Both the position numbers and the translations under genes were made by a program. This document shows positions 9,750-21,000 of a stretch of 64,000 nt of DNA, one piece after another. Position 1 is the first letter of the stretch. Every line of letters starts with the position of its first letter. Source of the DNA: Globodera rostochiensis (taxonomy: Eukaryota > Nematoda > Chromadorea > Rhabditida > Heteroderidae); contig JAEVLN010000013.1 of NCBI GenBank assembly GCA_018350325.1, positions 1,364,001 through 1,428,000 on the forward strand, in the 5' to 3' direction. The notes beneath the pieces were generated by a model that saw only the letters and a list, made by a program, of their open reading frames with translations, searched no databases and was not told the origin of the DNA.

Positions 9750-10410
9750 CCTTCAAAATGCGTCATTTTTTATTAATTTTTCTCTAAGAATAAAAATGTT
9801 GTAATATCCCATTTGTTTTTGAAAATTTTATAAAAAATATAAATAAAAAAATTACAAGGAAAATTTCGATCTTTGAGGCGGATTTTCAAAAAAAGTCATT
9901 TTTAGGGGGGCATTTTTGAGTGGGTATCGTTTTGTTCCCGCCGTTTTGTTCCCGACGTTTTGTCTTGCCCTGCATTTATAGTTTGAAAAAAACAAATTTG
10001 ATTTCAAGGGTACATTTTTCGTTTTTACTGCATTTTACTTAAGAAATCTTGGGAAAAAGTGCCTGAAATGTTGAATTTCCTCAAGAATTTTTCGAATAAT
10101 GCCTAAAAATTGCATTTTTCTCAAGAAAATGCATAAAATTTTGATTTATTATGAAAAAATGGCTAAATATTAATTTATTCTCAAAAAAGCCAAAATATTG
10201 AGTAAAAATTCTAAAATTTTTCGAAATGAATGCTATTTTTGGGCCCTCTCATGATTCCCTATTCTACAAAAAAAAATGTTAAAACATGAAAATCCGGACC
10301 CTAATTATGACAAAGAGAGTGAAGGCAATGCGAGGCAATTGTTGGGTTATAGTTTGGTTTATAATTGCTAAAAATCTCCAAATAGTTTGGTTTATAGTTG
10401 GTAAAAAGCT
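9750..10410. other. Non-coding intergenic stretch
   Basis: AT-rich sequence with no supported gene. Bases 10305-10345 are an inverted copy of the dispersed GAGAGTGAAGGCAATGCGAGG repeat, which is also seen near 13140, 20250, 34930, 47570 and 48590. Confidence 0.4.
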
Positions 10411-10416
10411 TTATAC

Positions 10417-10550
10417 CAAGATCAGCAAGCTTCTCAAATGCCGTATACCAGGAGTAGCAAGCCTCCCAAATGCCGTATACCAGGAGTAGCAAGCCTCCCA
10501 AATGCCGTATACCAAGATCAGCAAGCCTCCCAAATGCCGTACCAGGATTC
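10417..10550. repeat. 32-bp minisatellite, about four units
   Basis: The unit begins CAAGCCTCCCAAATGCCGTA and ends CCAGGAGTAG. It is repeated head to tail with one or two changes per copy. Confidence 0.75.
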
Positions 10551-10762
10551 AGAAAAGCGCGCCGCATGCAAATGCCAAATTAATTGTGAGGGTGTGGCAT
10601 AAAGAGCCCAATGCTACCGACACATATAATCCAGGGCTGCGATCTCAAAATTTTAACATCCGCATTGAAGCATTAAAAGATCCTCATTTGATACCCAAAA
10701 TCCGCAAATTCGTCATTTCTTCATCATAACCCAAAATTTATGTTAACTTCGCTTCAAAAGTT

Positions 10763-10887
10763 ATACCGTATATACTGTTTTAATTCCACATGTGGAATTA
10801 TTTTTCAACCTCCTCAGAAAGGGCGGAATTATTAGAGGGTGTGGAATTATCAGAGGGTGTGGAATTAAAACAGTATATACGGTATTT
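10763..10887. mobile_element. MITE with TACCGTATATACTG inverted ends
   Basis: The left arm TACCGTATATACTGTTTTAA is matched in reverse complement at 10860-10886 (TTAAAACAGTATATACGGTA). The interior holds AGAGGGTGTGGAATTAT direct repeats. A related element lies at 56765-57053. Confidence 0.65.
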
Positions 10888-11528
10888 ATTGGTACTAACA
10901 ATTGATTTGAGCAAATTTCTGTTACAAATATGCATTTTTAATTTATTTGCGCGCGATTTTCCAAAAAGTTTTTGGAAAAGGGGAGGGGGTCCGGCGGTGC
11001 CGATAGTCGCCGCCGGGGAAAATTTGGAATTTTTGACTTAATTTGTTAAGAGATTTGCAACCAAAATTTGAAAGAATGTGATGCTTTTTTTGCATTAAAA
11101 AAACCTCCCGAACTTTTGAAAAACCACAAAAAACCTCTTTTTTGAAAATTTTGCCTTTTGTCCTTCCAAAAAACCACAAAATGAGGCTAAAACTTCAGAT
11201 TTGGAAGCCCGGTTAAGAGATTTGCAGCCAAATTTTAAAAATATGGCATTTTTTGAAGCTTTTTAGTAATGAAAGAAGTCCGGCGGCGCCGATAGGCGCT
11301 GGCGGGAAAATTTTTTAAATGATCTTAACGATATTTGTTAAGAAAAATGCTTTTTATTGGTCAATTTTCGCCAAAAGGTCTACAAGAATCTCAAAAGACC
11401 ACAAAAATCCGCAAATCTGCATTTCAAAAAAAATGCTCATTGGCCTTTCCAAAAACCACAGAATGAGGAAAAAAAAATCCGCAGATATCGCAGCCCTGAT
11501 ATAATCTGATCACACTCATTCTTTGCCC
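10888..11528. other. Intergenic, with two GC-hairpin repeats
   Basis: No gene is seen. Diverged copies of the CGGCGGCGCCTATCGGCACC hairpin are at about 10993-11020 and 11280-11306, each next to the same AT-rich context (TTTGTTAAGAGATTTGCAGCC). Confidence 0.45.
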
Positions 11529-11566
11529 TGGGGTCCCCACCAGTGTTTTGCTGTTCCAGCTTGGCC

Positions 11567-11765
11567 TGTTCTGTTCCTGTTCTGTTCTGTCCTAAGATTT
11601 CAGAACAGAACAGGAACAGGAACAGATTTGAAATCCTTGGAACAGGAACAGGAACAGAACAGGAACAGAACAGGAACAGAACAGGAACAGAACAGGAACA
11701 GAACAGGAACAGAACAGGAACAGAACAGGAACAGAACAGAACAGGAACAGAACAGGCCAAGCTAG
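11567..11765. repeat. GAACAG/GGAACAG minisatellite with inverted head
   Basis: Short CTGTTCTGTTC repeats at 11567-11595 are followed by about 165 bp of CAGGAACAGAACAGGAACAG-type units in the opposite sense, so the array can fold back. Open frames across it on both strands (EQEQNRNRTG or VPVLFCSC) are repeat artefacts. Confidence 0.8.
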
Positions 11766-11938
11766 AACAGGGTAAAAATTGAAGAATTGAACTTTTATTG
11801 AGTAATATATTTGAAATTTTTCAATTACTCAGTATGATCTCAGGCGTAGTGGTTAAACTGAGTGACGTGATTCAAATTTGGCTAAGGTTCAACTTTCCCT
11901 AGTGAAAATCTTTTTTATTCTTTTTATTTAACTCCTTG

Positions 11939-12001
11939 GTGTGGTGTAATGGTGAGTGATATGTGATGCCTGGGGCTGTGGGTTCGAATCCCCGAGTAAA
12001 T
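11939..12001 (+). repeat. tRNA-like sequence
   Basis: It reads GTGTGGTGTAATGGTGAGTG ... GTGGGTTCGAATCCCCGAGT, with A-box and good B-box likeness and no cloverleaf acceptor pairing that I can build. An inverted relative lies at 19868-19923. Confidence 0.45.
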
Positions 12002-12235
12002 GATTTTTTTTTCTCTTTATGAACTTTGATGGTAATTAAAAATATTTTAGATTAAATATTTTTTGAAGACATAAAAATTTTTTATTTGTTTCATTAAACT
12101 TGAGAAAAAAATCATAGGGGGACCCTTTTGTTTTGTTTTTAAAAATCAAGACCAATTTTTTTAACAATTCCATCAAAATCTTCAAAAAATGGTTGCAAAT
12201 CCCTTAAGAAATTAAGTCAAAAATTCAAAATTTTC

Positions 12236-12262
12236 TCGGCGGCGCCTATCGGCACCGCCGAC
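12236..12262. repeat. Dispersed GC-rich hairpin, canonical copy
   Basis: CTCGGCGGCGCCTATCGGCA followed by CCGCCGACC forms a near-perfect stem (CGGCGG.GCC with GGC.CCGCCG) around a TATC loop. Other good copies are at 44743-44771 and 45122-45150 (inverted). Confidence 0.65.
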
Positions 12263-12514
12263 CCCCCCCCCCCCTCCTGATGTAAAGCAGAATTCTCAAA
12301 AAATTTTGAATTTGAGCTGCTCCTCATTCTCAAAATTGTGTCGCCCCCGACCCTCGACATGACCAACCCCAACCTCCTTTTTCGCCCAAGGGGTCGGGAT
12401 AAATTTAGGTGTCGAGCATCACTAGGAAGTGATTGAACACTTTGTCCAATGCATCATCAATTAAAATTTCAGACTGAATTTCACTCGGAAAAATTTTGAT
12501 TTGGAACAGTCTAA

Positions 12515-12655
12515 GAACAGTTTACTCTGTTCTGTTCCTGTTCTGTTCTCGAGGTCGGAACAGAACAGGAACAGAACAGATAGGATGTTCTAAGATTTCA
12601 GAACAGAACAGGAACAGGTTCAAAATTGTTGGAACAGCAAAACACTGGTCCCCAC
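12515..12655. repeat. Second GAACAG array, inverted relative to the first
   Basis: Contains TCTGTTCTGTTCCTGTTCTG and later GGAACAGCAAAACACTGGTC, the reverse complement of the sequence that opens the first array (11540-11562). The two arrays thus form the arms of a 1.1-kb inverted structure. Confidence 0.6.
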
Positions 12656-12982
12656 CAATCATTGTCGCCCATCTCTTTTATCCCAAGGGGCGGTTCTCCC
12701 TCCTCTCACCTCCGTTCCCGACCCTTTTCATTCCACGCATATTGGCCGAGATGTGAACCTTACTTCCCCGCTCGATCAGGGAAGCTGTACGTCCCATTGT
12801 TGTCCCTATCTATCCCAGATAAAGGCTACCTTATCCCGGTCCGCGTACAAAAGGGGAACCGGGAGGGGAGTCCAAAGTGAGCCAATGCCACTACTTACTA
12901 CAACAGCAATTTTATCATATAATTTTGTCGACGTAAGATGTATAATGGAAATATAATAAAATAATCGATGAGAAAGGCCAAA
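12656..12982. other. Intergenic stretch, no gene seen
   Basis: Moderately GC-rich sequence, including CCCGACCC-type words. Overlapping short frames lack family likeness and splice context. Confidence 0.3.
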
Positions 12983-12987
12983 ATCAT

Positions 12988-13135
12988 GCCAATGCCAAAA
13001 ATTTGGGCTTTACGCAAATGCTAAAAATTTGGGCTTGACGCAAATGCCAAAAATTTGGGCATGACGCAAATGCCAAAAATTTGGGCTTGACGCAAATGCC
13101 AAAAATTTGGGCTTGACGCAAATGCCAACCAATAA
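12988..13135. repeat. 26-bp tandem repeat containing ATGCCA
   Basis: About five units of CAAATGCCAAAAATTTGGGC followed by TTGACG. Each unit holds the palindrome CCAAAAATTTGG and an ATGCCA hexamer. Single or double units are scattered near 20290, 27715, 34875, 47530 and 48520. Confidence 0.7.
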
Positions 13136-14151
13136 TTGCCTCGCATCCCCTTCACTCTCTTCGTTTATAATGCTATTTCTAAGGCTTATCCATCATCCTT
13201 CGATAAAATCACATTCTAGCCATCGATTGAAAGCCGCATAAAAGCGGTGGACAATGCAGCAAAAGCATCATTTAAACCTTATTGTTCTTTTCTTTATTTT
13301 TATTAGTAGGTTTAAGCCCCGACCCCCGAGCCCCAAAAGGGGGTCCTCCCCGAACCCGACCCCGAGATGGCCAATCCCGGTCTCCCCGACACCGTCCCGA
13401 CCTTTTTTTGGGTCGGGGATCGGGGGTGAACAAACACCCCTAAAGATCGGACTTTTTTTGGGAACTAGTCGCCTGCGGGGGGTGGAATTTATGAGGGAGT
13501 AGGTATAGGGGGGCTTTACTTTTGGCTTCTGTCCCTAGGGTTTTTCTTAATTTAATTTAATTTATTTGTTTTATTTATTTTATAATTATGAGTCCCTTCT
13601 TGGCCGGGCAAGCCTTATGAGTTTCTCTGTGAGAACATCTATGCCCCATTATCGAAATGTGTATGCCAATTCCATTTTAGGCCAGCCAAATGATTGTTTT
13701 GGTGCAAAAAGTCATTCATTTTCTGTGATTTTTTGTGGTGGCAATCGAAGAAGGCAATTTAAAAGGATGGAATATACCTAACAATGGCACTATTCCCTTT
13801 TTTTGCATTGGTATTCTGCTGGTGCTCCCGGCAACGTAAAAACTATCATTTTTGCCAATTTTTGTAGAGTTTCGACGGGACGTCTTTTTAAAAGCTCATA
13901 CATTGGCGCATCTCCTAACACAAAATCAGCCCAATGTCACGATAAAAGTTGGCGCAAAAACAAAAAAATTTGTTTCCAAATTTCAACAACCCATTTTGAC
14001 CCAATGTCGTACCTTTACACACCGACCCTAGCATAAATTTTCTGCGACATTATGCCCCCAATTATAATTTCGACATTTTGTTCAACAAATAAGTCGAACG
14101 CCAAACCTCGGAAAAGATTTTAAATTGAATTTAAATTCCTTCATTTTTCAG
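13136..14151 (+). promoter_or_regulatory. Upstream region of L3, shared with L5
   Basis: Bases 13670-14151 align with 27990-28488 before L5, ending GGAAAAGATTTTAAATTGAA and TTCATTTTTCAG on the ATG. Bases 13310-13440 are a GGGGTCGGG-type GC-rich repeat. The promoter itself cannot be pinned down. Confidence 0.4.
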
Positions 14152-14385
14152 ATGCGTGCATTACTTTTTTTGTTAACTCTGACATTCAGTTGCATTCTGA
14201 AAAACAGTTACTGCATTAGTTATGAAGATCTCATAAATAATAAGGAGGCTATGGATTTGGTTAAAGAGAATTATGATTTCCGTACAAACGAATTACGTGG
14301 GCAGAAAAAGTTGTTAAAAAAGTTGAAAAAATTAAAACTCGAAATGGGCAAAAGCACGCTGCAGAAATACGTGAAGAAAATGAGG
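14152..14385 (+). CDS. L3 exon 1, SP+H
   Basis: The exon has 78 codons and opens MRALLFLLTLTFSCILKNSY then C. The helical part is ISYEDLINNKEAMDLVKE ... KSTLQKYVKKMR, with a GTAATT donor instead of GTATTT. The ATG directly follows TTTTTCAG. Confidence 0.75.
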
Positions 14386-17300
14386 GTAATTGCTAAATTA
14401 TAATATAGGGCTGGTCCCCGACCCCTCGGAGGCGGAAAAAGTCGGGGTCGGGGTTTTCGTCCCCGACTAAAAAAGTCGGGGAACGGGGGTTTTCCCAGCA
14501 AAAACCCCGAAAAATTCTAAAAAGTCGGGGTTCAGGGACACGGACCAACCCTAATATAACAGTTTTTACAGTTCTTTTATCGGCATAAAGAGTGTTTATT
14601 TGTAAAAGTCAGTTCTTGAGTATTAATCTTGACCCTTTTTTCACGGTTCAGGAAGATGGCGGTGGCACGCCGAATTTTCAAGCATTGGCCTCGGCATCGG
14701 GCAACCCAGGATCATCAATTCCATACGAAGCCAGTGTAATTCAAGAATTCTCAAAAGTATTCGGTGTAGAATCGAATCCTTACGATGGAACACTTAATTC
14801 GATCCTTCCAAAGCCCATCAATAGTTCTTGAGTGCTAATCTTGACTTTTTTTCACGGTTCAGGCGGCTGGCGGTGGCACGCCGAATTTTGAAGCATTGGC
14901 GGGCAACCCAGGATCATCAATTCCAAACGATGCCAGGGTATTCAAGAATTCTCAAAAGTATTCGGTGTAGAATCGAATCCTTACGATGGAACTTAATTCG
15001 ATCCTTCCAAAGCCCATCAATAGTTCTGAGTACTAATCTTGACTTTTTTTCACGGTTCAGGCGGCTGGCGGTGGCACGCCGAATTTTGAAGCATTGGCAT
15101 CGGGCAACCTAGTTCAGAATGCTAAAAAGGCTATAGAGGAGGAAACAAACAAATTCTTAGCGGGGGCCAGGCAAAAACTGTATGAACGCCAATATAAATT
15201 AGTCATGCAATCAGTGCCAGGTACTGTATGCCACATACTGTAGATTTATTGAGATTTTGTCGAGATGCTTTTACGGAGTACGAGTCGAACCCAGACCGGT
15301 CCAAACATTGGTCTGAATTTTAAATTTCTGAAATTCTAAAGCATGACCAAAAGAGGAAAATCAATTTTTGGGACTTTTTCTGCAATAATTAAACCACAAT
15401 GATGAGGAGATTATATATTTTATGAGATTTCAAAAGACTGAAATATTTATTTGGTGTCCTAATTAATTGAAGGTTTTGACGCGACGCCCTATCTCCCACA
15501 ATCGCAATCGACGCGATGGACCGGCGCACCCAACTTTTCAAAAGCACCAGGCTCATCGTCGCATCAGCAAGCCCCCCCAACGGACGACACATTTGTGCCA
15601 TTGCCATCCCAAGCTGGGACTGATTCTACGAATTGGTTCGGGGATGATGGAAGTCTTTATTCGGTGGTCAACCCGAAAAATCCGAGCTCATGGAAAAACG
15701 CATGGGGTAAAAGCGCATCGAAAGATTCAAACATTTTCCTAAATTTGCCTTAATTCCTTTTTTTCAAAAGTTTTTTAAAAATTTTAAGGAATTTTTGAAT
15801 GAATTTCATGTTGAAATAAGGCGTGGCTATAATTTTAATTCAAACTTTGATTCTGATCAATTCGTAAACCTAAATTTTGAGGTGCTGTGTCGAATTTGCT
15901 CGGTGCATCCCCTCAAGAACCCCAATTTTCGCCGTCAATGCACGACACACCAGCAGCATCGTCATATTATTCGTCCAATCAACCCGATGATGGAAGTCTT
16001 CAGTCGTTGATCACGCCGAGAAATCAAAAAGGTAAAGCGCTCGGTATTTTGAAATTTACCGAGAAATGACCCCGAGAATACCCAAAAAAACCGAGAAATT
16101 TCTCGACTCGAGAACCGAGAAAGTTCGAATTTTTTTTTTTTGAAATTCACTAAATAAATTTGGTTTCAATTTTTAGGGGTACATATCAGGCCGCATTTTA
16201 TAAGGTTTTATGAGTGATGTTTTTTGACTAAGAATAAGAATAAAATAGAATAATTATTAAATTAAAAGAATAAAATAGGTTTTTACTCGGGGAGTTGAAC
16301 ATCAGATAATTAAACTACGAGATAGAATTCAACCACTGAGCCAACGAACTTCCAAGACACAATCGGGCAAAAGATATTAAATTAATGATATCTAAAATTT
16401 GACTTGTCATGTATTTTTCAAATCTTTTAAGCTCAGAATTCTGTAATGAATTCTCTCCAAAAAAGCCAATCTTTAACAGTGCAAAAAAGTCTCGGTTCTC
16501 GAGTCTCGTTTTCCGAGACCGAGACTCTCGACAGCTCATTTTGGATTTTTAAAAACACTCATTTTATGAGATTTTGTTGGGTTGAATATGCCTTTGTCAA
16601 TTTTAATAAAGACATTGTGACCAAAAAAGCAACAAAACGTTTCCTGTGACTTTTCTGTCATAAATTAATGAAATTTTAATCTATATGAATTCTCGAATTA
16701 TGTCCTAATTACTTTAATTTTTGACGCACCGCCGTTTCTCCAAGCCCCCCAAATTGGACGACAATCCTCCAACTTTACATCGGGCAACCCAGGCGCATGG
16801 AATAGAGGAAAAAGCACCAACTTTTCAAAAGCACCGAATTCTGGCAATTGGTCATTTTCTTCGATTACAGGTACAGAAACTGCTCTATACGAGCACTGGT
16901 ACGAGACGAGATCTCGAAAATTTCGACGAGATTTCTCGAGAATCTCGTCTGAGATCTCGCTCGAAGCTCAAGTCCGGGCTTTAGCCTGTATTTTTTTGGC
17001 ATTTTTCCGAAAAATTTTTGAAAGAAATTCAATATTTCAAGCCCTTTTCCAAAAATTTCTTAAGAAAAATGCAATAAAAACGACAAAATTTGCCCCTAAA
17101 TTAAAAAAAGAATTCAACCCAAAAATGATTTGGAGAGAAGCACAAATAAGATAGTTTTTCCGAATTTATTGTCCTAATTTTACTTGAAGGTTTTGGCGCA
17201 ACGGCCCATCTCCCAAATCAATCGCCATCGACGGGATGGTTGAATTTTTCAAAGCCTGCACCGTCGTTTCCCCAAACCACTCAAATTGGACGACAATCCT

Positions 17301-18022
17301 CCAATTTTACATCGGGCAACCCAGGCTCATCGGAAAAAGGAAAAAGCACCATCTTTTCAAAAGGATCGAATCCTGACAATTGGCCACGTTTTTCGATTAC
17401 AGGTACATGAAAAACACGGGAGCAAATGTTAGATGGAAGGCCAAACTTGTACCCGATTTTTTTGTTGTTGCATTATCTTTTGATTTTTAATGGAATTAAT
17501 AAAACGGCGCGCTAACAAAACATCGAAGCGATGAAAACACCGACTAAGCAAAAAAACGACGAAATACCGAAAAAAACAAATTTTAAATTCGAACATTTTT
17601 TCGAAAATTCAAAATAGTTTTGATTCGTGGCTTTGGTGTTTTGTAGGGCAGCGAATAAAAATGAATTTCCCAATTTTGTGTGTCAGTTTCATCAAATACC
17701 ATTTGCCAGGCTCAGCGCCGCATTACGGTGGCGCGATGCCATATCAGCAAGTCCACCCAATTAAAGGGCTTAATCTATACTTTTGAATTAATTGGCCTAA
17801 TTAATTAAAGGTTTTGACACGACGCCGTTTCTCCCAAATCAATCGCAATCGACGCGAAGGACCGGCGCAGTGCCATCCCAACCTGGAACGCCTTCTTTGG
17901 ATGGGAGCGGGGGAAATTCGCATAACGATGAAGGAACTCTTGCTTCGGTGGTCAGGCCTAAAAACCCGAGCTCATCGAAAGGTAAAAGCACGTCAAAATC
18001 AGGGAAAAAGCCGAGAAACTAG
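14152..18022 (+). CDS. Locus L3: modular secreted protein gene
   Basis: Exons: SP+H 14152-14385, C 14652-14831 (stop), C 14863-14970 (frameshifted), a unique coiled-coil exon 15061-15220, F/S 15473-15706, N 15882-16031, F 17190-17402, T 17808-18022. Leaving out both C copies gives 1206 nt, 402 codons including the stop, with all phases matching. This is the only locus with a single H module and the only one with the 15061 exon. The product would be secreted, with one helical module, an E/K-rich helix, then the P/S/N-rich part and basic tail. A second truncated S exon (17710-17786) cannot be spliced onward. Intron 1 carries a hAT-like MITE shared with L5. Confidence 0.6.
14407..14552. mobile_element. 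146-bp hAT-like MITE in intron 1 of L3
   Basis: The ends are AGGGCTGGTCC and GGACCAACCCT, flanked by AATAT on both sides. The interior is GTCGGGG-rich. The same element sits at the same intron position in L5 (28742-28882), so it was present before the two loci were duplicated. Confidence 0.65.
14652..14831 (+). CDS. L3 C module ending in a stop
   Basis: EDGGGTPNFQALASASGNPG ... VIQEFSK, VFGVESNPYDGTLNSILPKP then INSS and TGA. One extra C compared with the NSIFQSPP copies changes the end frame. It is either a terminal exon, a skipped one, or spliced at the GTATTC after VIQEFSK. Confidence 0.5.
   Translation, partial: EDGGGTPNFQALASASGNPGSSIPYEASVIQEFSKVFGVESNPYDGTLNSILPKPINSS
14863..14970 (+). 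pseudogene. L3 second C module, frameshifted
   Basis: It starts AAGGGTPNFEALAGNPGSSI but lacks one base before the VIQEFSK segment, so the frame reaches TAG at 14970. A five-codon deletion in the ASASG part is also seen. Confidence 0.6.
15061..15220 (+). CDS. L3 unique exon with E/K-rich helix
   Basis: After CACGGTTCAG it starts like a C module (AAGGGTPNFEALASGN), then changes to LVQNAKKAIEEETNKFLAGA and RQKLYERQYKLVMQSVP, a likely amphipathic helix found nowhere else in the window. It enters in phase 0, and the GTACTG donor at 15221 gives phase 1, so it replaces D as the adaptor between phase-0 and phase-1 modules. Confidence 0.6.
15473..15753 (+). CDS. L3 F/S module
   Basis: After AATTGAAG it reads GFDATPYLPQSQSTRWTGAP, KAPGSSSHQQAPPTDDTF, TDSTNWFGDDGSLYSVVNP, SSWKNAWG. 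The donor GTAAAAG at 15707 gives 234 nt, phase 1-1. Read-through gives KSASKDSNIFLNLP and a stop at 15753, a tail also kept in L4, L5 and L6. Confidence 0.65.
15882..16031 (+). CDS. L3 N module
   Basis: The exon has 150 nt in phase 1-1, after AAATTTTGAG. It reads AVSNLLGASPQEPQFSPSM, HDTPAASSYYSSNQPDDG, SLQSLITPRNQK and then GTAAAGCG. Equal-length copies stand in L4, L5 and L6, and a longer relative in L7. Confidence 0.65.
16724..16870 (+). pseudogene. L3 F/D-type module lacking an acceptor
   Basis: Reads FDAPPFLQAPQIGRQSSNF, TSGNPGAWNRGKSTNFSKAP, NSGNWSFSSIT with an intact GTACAG donor, but TTACTTTAATTTTTGAC where the AG acceptor should be. Confidence 0.5.
17190..17402 (+). CDS. L3 F module
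   Basis: The exon has 213 nt, phase 1-1, acceptor TTTTACTTGAAG, donor GTACAT. It reads GFGATAHLPNQSPSTGWLNF, SKPAPSFPQTTQIGRQSSNF, TSGNPGSSEKGKSTIFSKGS, NPDNWPRFSIT. It is the longest F copy; L4 and L5 lack 18 nt (STGWLN). Confidence 0.65.
17710..17786 (+). pseudogene. L3 truncated S module
   Basis: SAPHYGGAMPYQQVHP then IKGLNLYF and TGA. An internal deletion joined the start of an S exon to its 3' flank, removing the donor. The same deletion is present in L4 (25623-25699), so it predates that duplication. Confidence 0.6.
17808..18022 (+). CDS. L3 terminal exon (T), short form
   Basis: GFDTTPFLPNQSQSTRRTGA, VPSQPGTPSLDGSGGNSH, GTLASVVRPKNPSSSKGK and KPRN, then TAG. The NSGNPGSSSHYGG part of the L2 form is missing. 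Confidence 0.65.
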
Positions 18023-21000
18023 AGTTGTGCACACTGATCAATGATTCCCGAAGATCATCATTTGCGATCACTCACTGTTCACATTTGTTATTCTGTTAAA
18101 CTCTTTTTTGCTATTATTGTTTGGAGCTTTGAGCTTTTCTCTGCAAAGCAGCGATTGATTAGCTAAAACTAGAGATCAAAATTTTTAAAAAGCCCGGCTC
18201 GGCACCCTCAGTTTCTGGTCTCAGTAGTTTTGGTCTCGAGTCTTGAAGCAATGTTTCGATATCGAGTTCGCTGCTGTTCATTTCGCTTACAAGCTAGTGC
18301 TGCACGAGAGTCTCGGGTACAGCTTTAAAGATTTGAAAAACATAATGACAAATCAAATTTAGAAATCCAATCCTTAATTCTATCTTTTGCACAGCTTTTT
18401 AAATCAATGTTTATATGGCTCAGTGGTTTAAATCTGTGTAGTATCATAGTTATTGGAGTTCTACTCCCCGAGTAGAAATCCGTTTTATTCTTTAATTTTT
18501 TACAATTACTCGTTTTCCTCTGATTTTAGTCGGTAATCTCTCATAAAACGAAATTAAATGCTTTTTTGCAAATTTTAGGCACATTTTCCTAATTAGATTC
18601 ACTAAATTCTTTCGTTTTTTTTTTCTCGGCGGCGCCGTTGGACCATTCCTCTTCCTAAAAGCTTCAAAAAAATTACCACATTTTTAAAATTTGGTTCAAA
18701 TCTATTAACAAATTGCAAAAAAATCTAAAAATGCACTCCTAAATTGAGAACAAAATGTCGGTTGAATTTTAAACACGATTTTTATAATGTGAAAATTTTT
18801 GGAGCTAAAATAAAACATTTCAGTGAATTGCAAAAAAAAATTCAAAAAAGTCTCGAGTCTCGACTCGAGAAAAGCTCGGGTTTTTTTGGGTCTCGAGTCT
18901 CGGGGTCAAGTCTCGGTCTCGAGTCTCGTAAAATTTTAGGTCTCGTGCAGCACTACTACAAGCCCAAAAAGTGCAATTTTGCTTATAAATTAAAAATGAA
19001 AATTTTTAAAATTCTGCTTATTTTCAAAAGATTGTTGTTCTGGGGTATTTGACGCAAAAAAAACAATTTTGAAAAAAAAAAAGAAATTTTTATAATTTTG
19101 CCAAATGTGTGCAACACATCCGAAATGCTCCGTCGCGGATTTGAAAAATTTGAGATCCGAGCACGCGATAGGTTTAAATGATGCTTTTGCTGCTTTTTCC
19201 ACCCTTTTTTATACGGCTTTCAATCGATGGCTTAGAATGTGACTTCGCTTCGAAACATTTCATCGAAAAAAATGATAAGCAGCGATGCTACTTTTAGGTA
19301 AATTATCTATTTTTTCTGCGAGCTTGGCACGCTTTCGGCTTTTTTCTACCTATTTCGACCTTTTTATTACCTATTTTCAGGTTTTTGAATTTTTTTTAAA
19401 TATAATTCTGCTGAAAATGCCAACCTGGCCATCTCGGCTCCAGTGCCATTTGCGCCGCCATTTTTTGCCTTATTTTTTAAAGTTTATTTTTTGTGCATTT
19501 TTTTCGAAAATGACTAAAAGGCTATCGTTAAATATGAATTTTAAATCGATGAATTTTAGGTCAATTTTTCCAAATTTTCAGTCTTTTTTGTAGGTAGTAA
19601 TCGCGATGCCAATAGGCGTCGCCGAGAGAAAAAAATATGAAAATTCTTACGCTTTTACTAAAAAAATTTTTCCAATTCCTATAAAAAATTAATTCTTTAT
19701 GTAAATATTAGAATTATGCTTATTATTCTCAAATTTATTTGGTAAATTCTTAGATGAAGTGAATTGCAGCAAAGAGTAAAAAGTTTCTAGGCTACCTAAT
19801 ATTTAAAAAAAATTTAGAATTGTTTTCTTTTCCTGAAGTTAATTGAAAGAAAGAAAACAATTTACACAGTTGGGATTTGAACCCCGAGCAACCCACATCA
19901 CTCACCATCACACCTCAGGGCATGCAATTAAAAGAATAAAAACTAATTTCGCTCGAGGATTCGAACTTTAGGCAAAATTGACTTTAGGCACATACGGGAA
20001 TCCCGGTCCCGTTCTTAAAAAATTTACCGTATTTTTAAGATTTTGGTTGCAAATTTCTTAACAAATTATGCCAAAAATTCAATTTTCTGACCCGCCCCTC
20101 CCACCGCGAGAAATAGCAGAATTCTCTAAAAAAAAATTGAATTTTGAAAAATTCGCAAATCGGAAAAAATTCGAATTTTTTTTACCGGCCTCTAGTTGCA
20201 ACTTTGAAAACATTTCATCGAAAAAAATGATAAGCCTTAGAAATTGCATTATGACAAAGAGAGTGAAGGCAATGCGAGGCAATTGTTGGTTTGGCATTTA
20301 CGTCAAGCCAATTATGGCGTTGGCATAAATTAGTAATACGTAGGGCCCGGATTTATAGCTGCTACAAATAGTTTGGTTTATAATTGCTAAAAATCTCCAA
20401 ATAGTTTTTATAGTTGCTGGCATTTACGTCAAGCCCAACTATTATAGTTTCCAAAAAATAATAAACTATGAAATAGTTGCTAGATTTTGTGCCCTGAAAA
20501 CAGATTTTCGTGTTTTGAAAAAAGAGAAATTTGTATAATTTTGCCAAATGTGTGTAAACACAATCTAAATGCGTATGCAATTCCATTTTAGGCCAGCCAA
20601 ATGATTGTTTTGGTGCAAAAAGTCATTCATTTTCTGTGATTTTTTATGGTGGCAATCGAAGAAGGCAATTTAAAAGGATGGAATATGCCTAACAATGGCA
20701 CTCATTCCCTTTTCTGCTGGAAAGTGCTCCCGGCAACGTAAAAACTTTATCATTTTTGCCAATTTTTGTAGTTTTGGCGAGACGCCTTTTTGAAGCTTAT
20801 ACCTTAGCGCATCTCCTAACACAAATTAAGCCCAATGCTCAATTAAATTGAATTTAAATATTGCAAAATTTTTACAGTTTTGGACTAGTTTTCTTAAGAA
20901 AAATGCAATAAAAACGATAAACGTACCACTCAAAAATGACTATTTTTGGAACAAAAATGTAATTCCTTTCATCAGAAAATCCGAAAAGCAATTGTATTTT

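Noticed and set aside
10417..10550. CRISPR-like array
   Set aside because: Units are head to tail with no unique spacers, and the genome is eukaryotic; it is a minisatellite.
11437..11782. Long EQEQNRNRTG and VPVLFCSC frames
   Set aside because: Both are translations of the GAACAG minisatellite.
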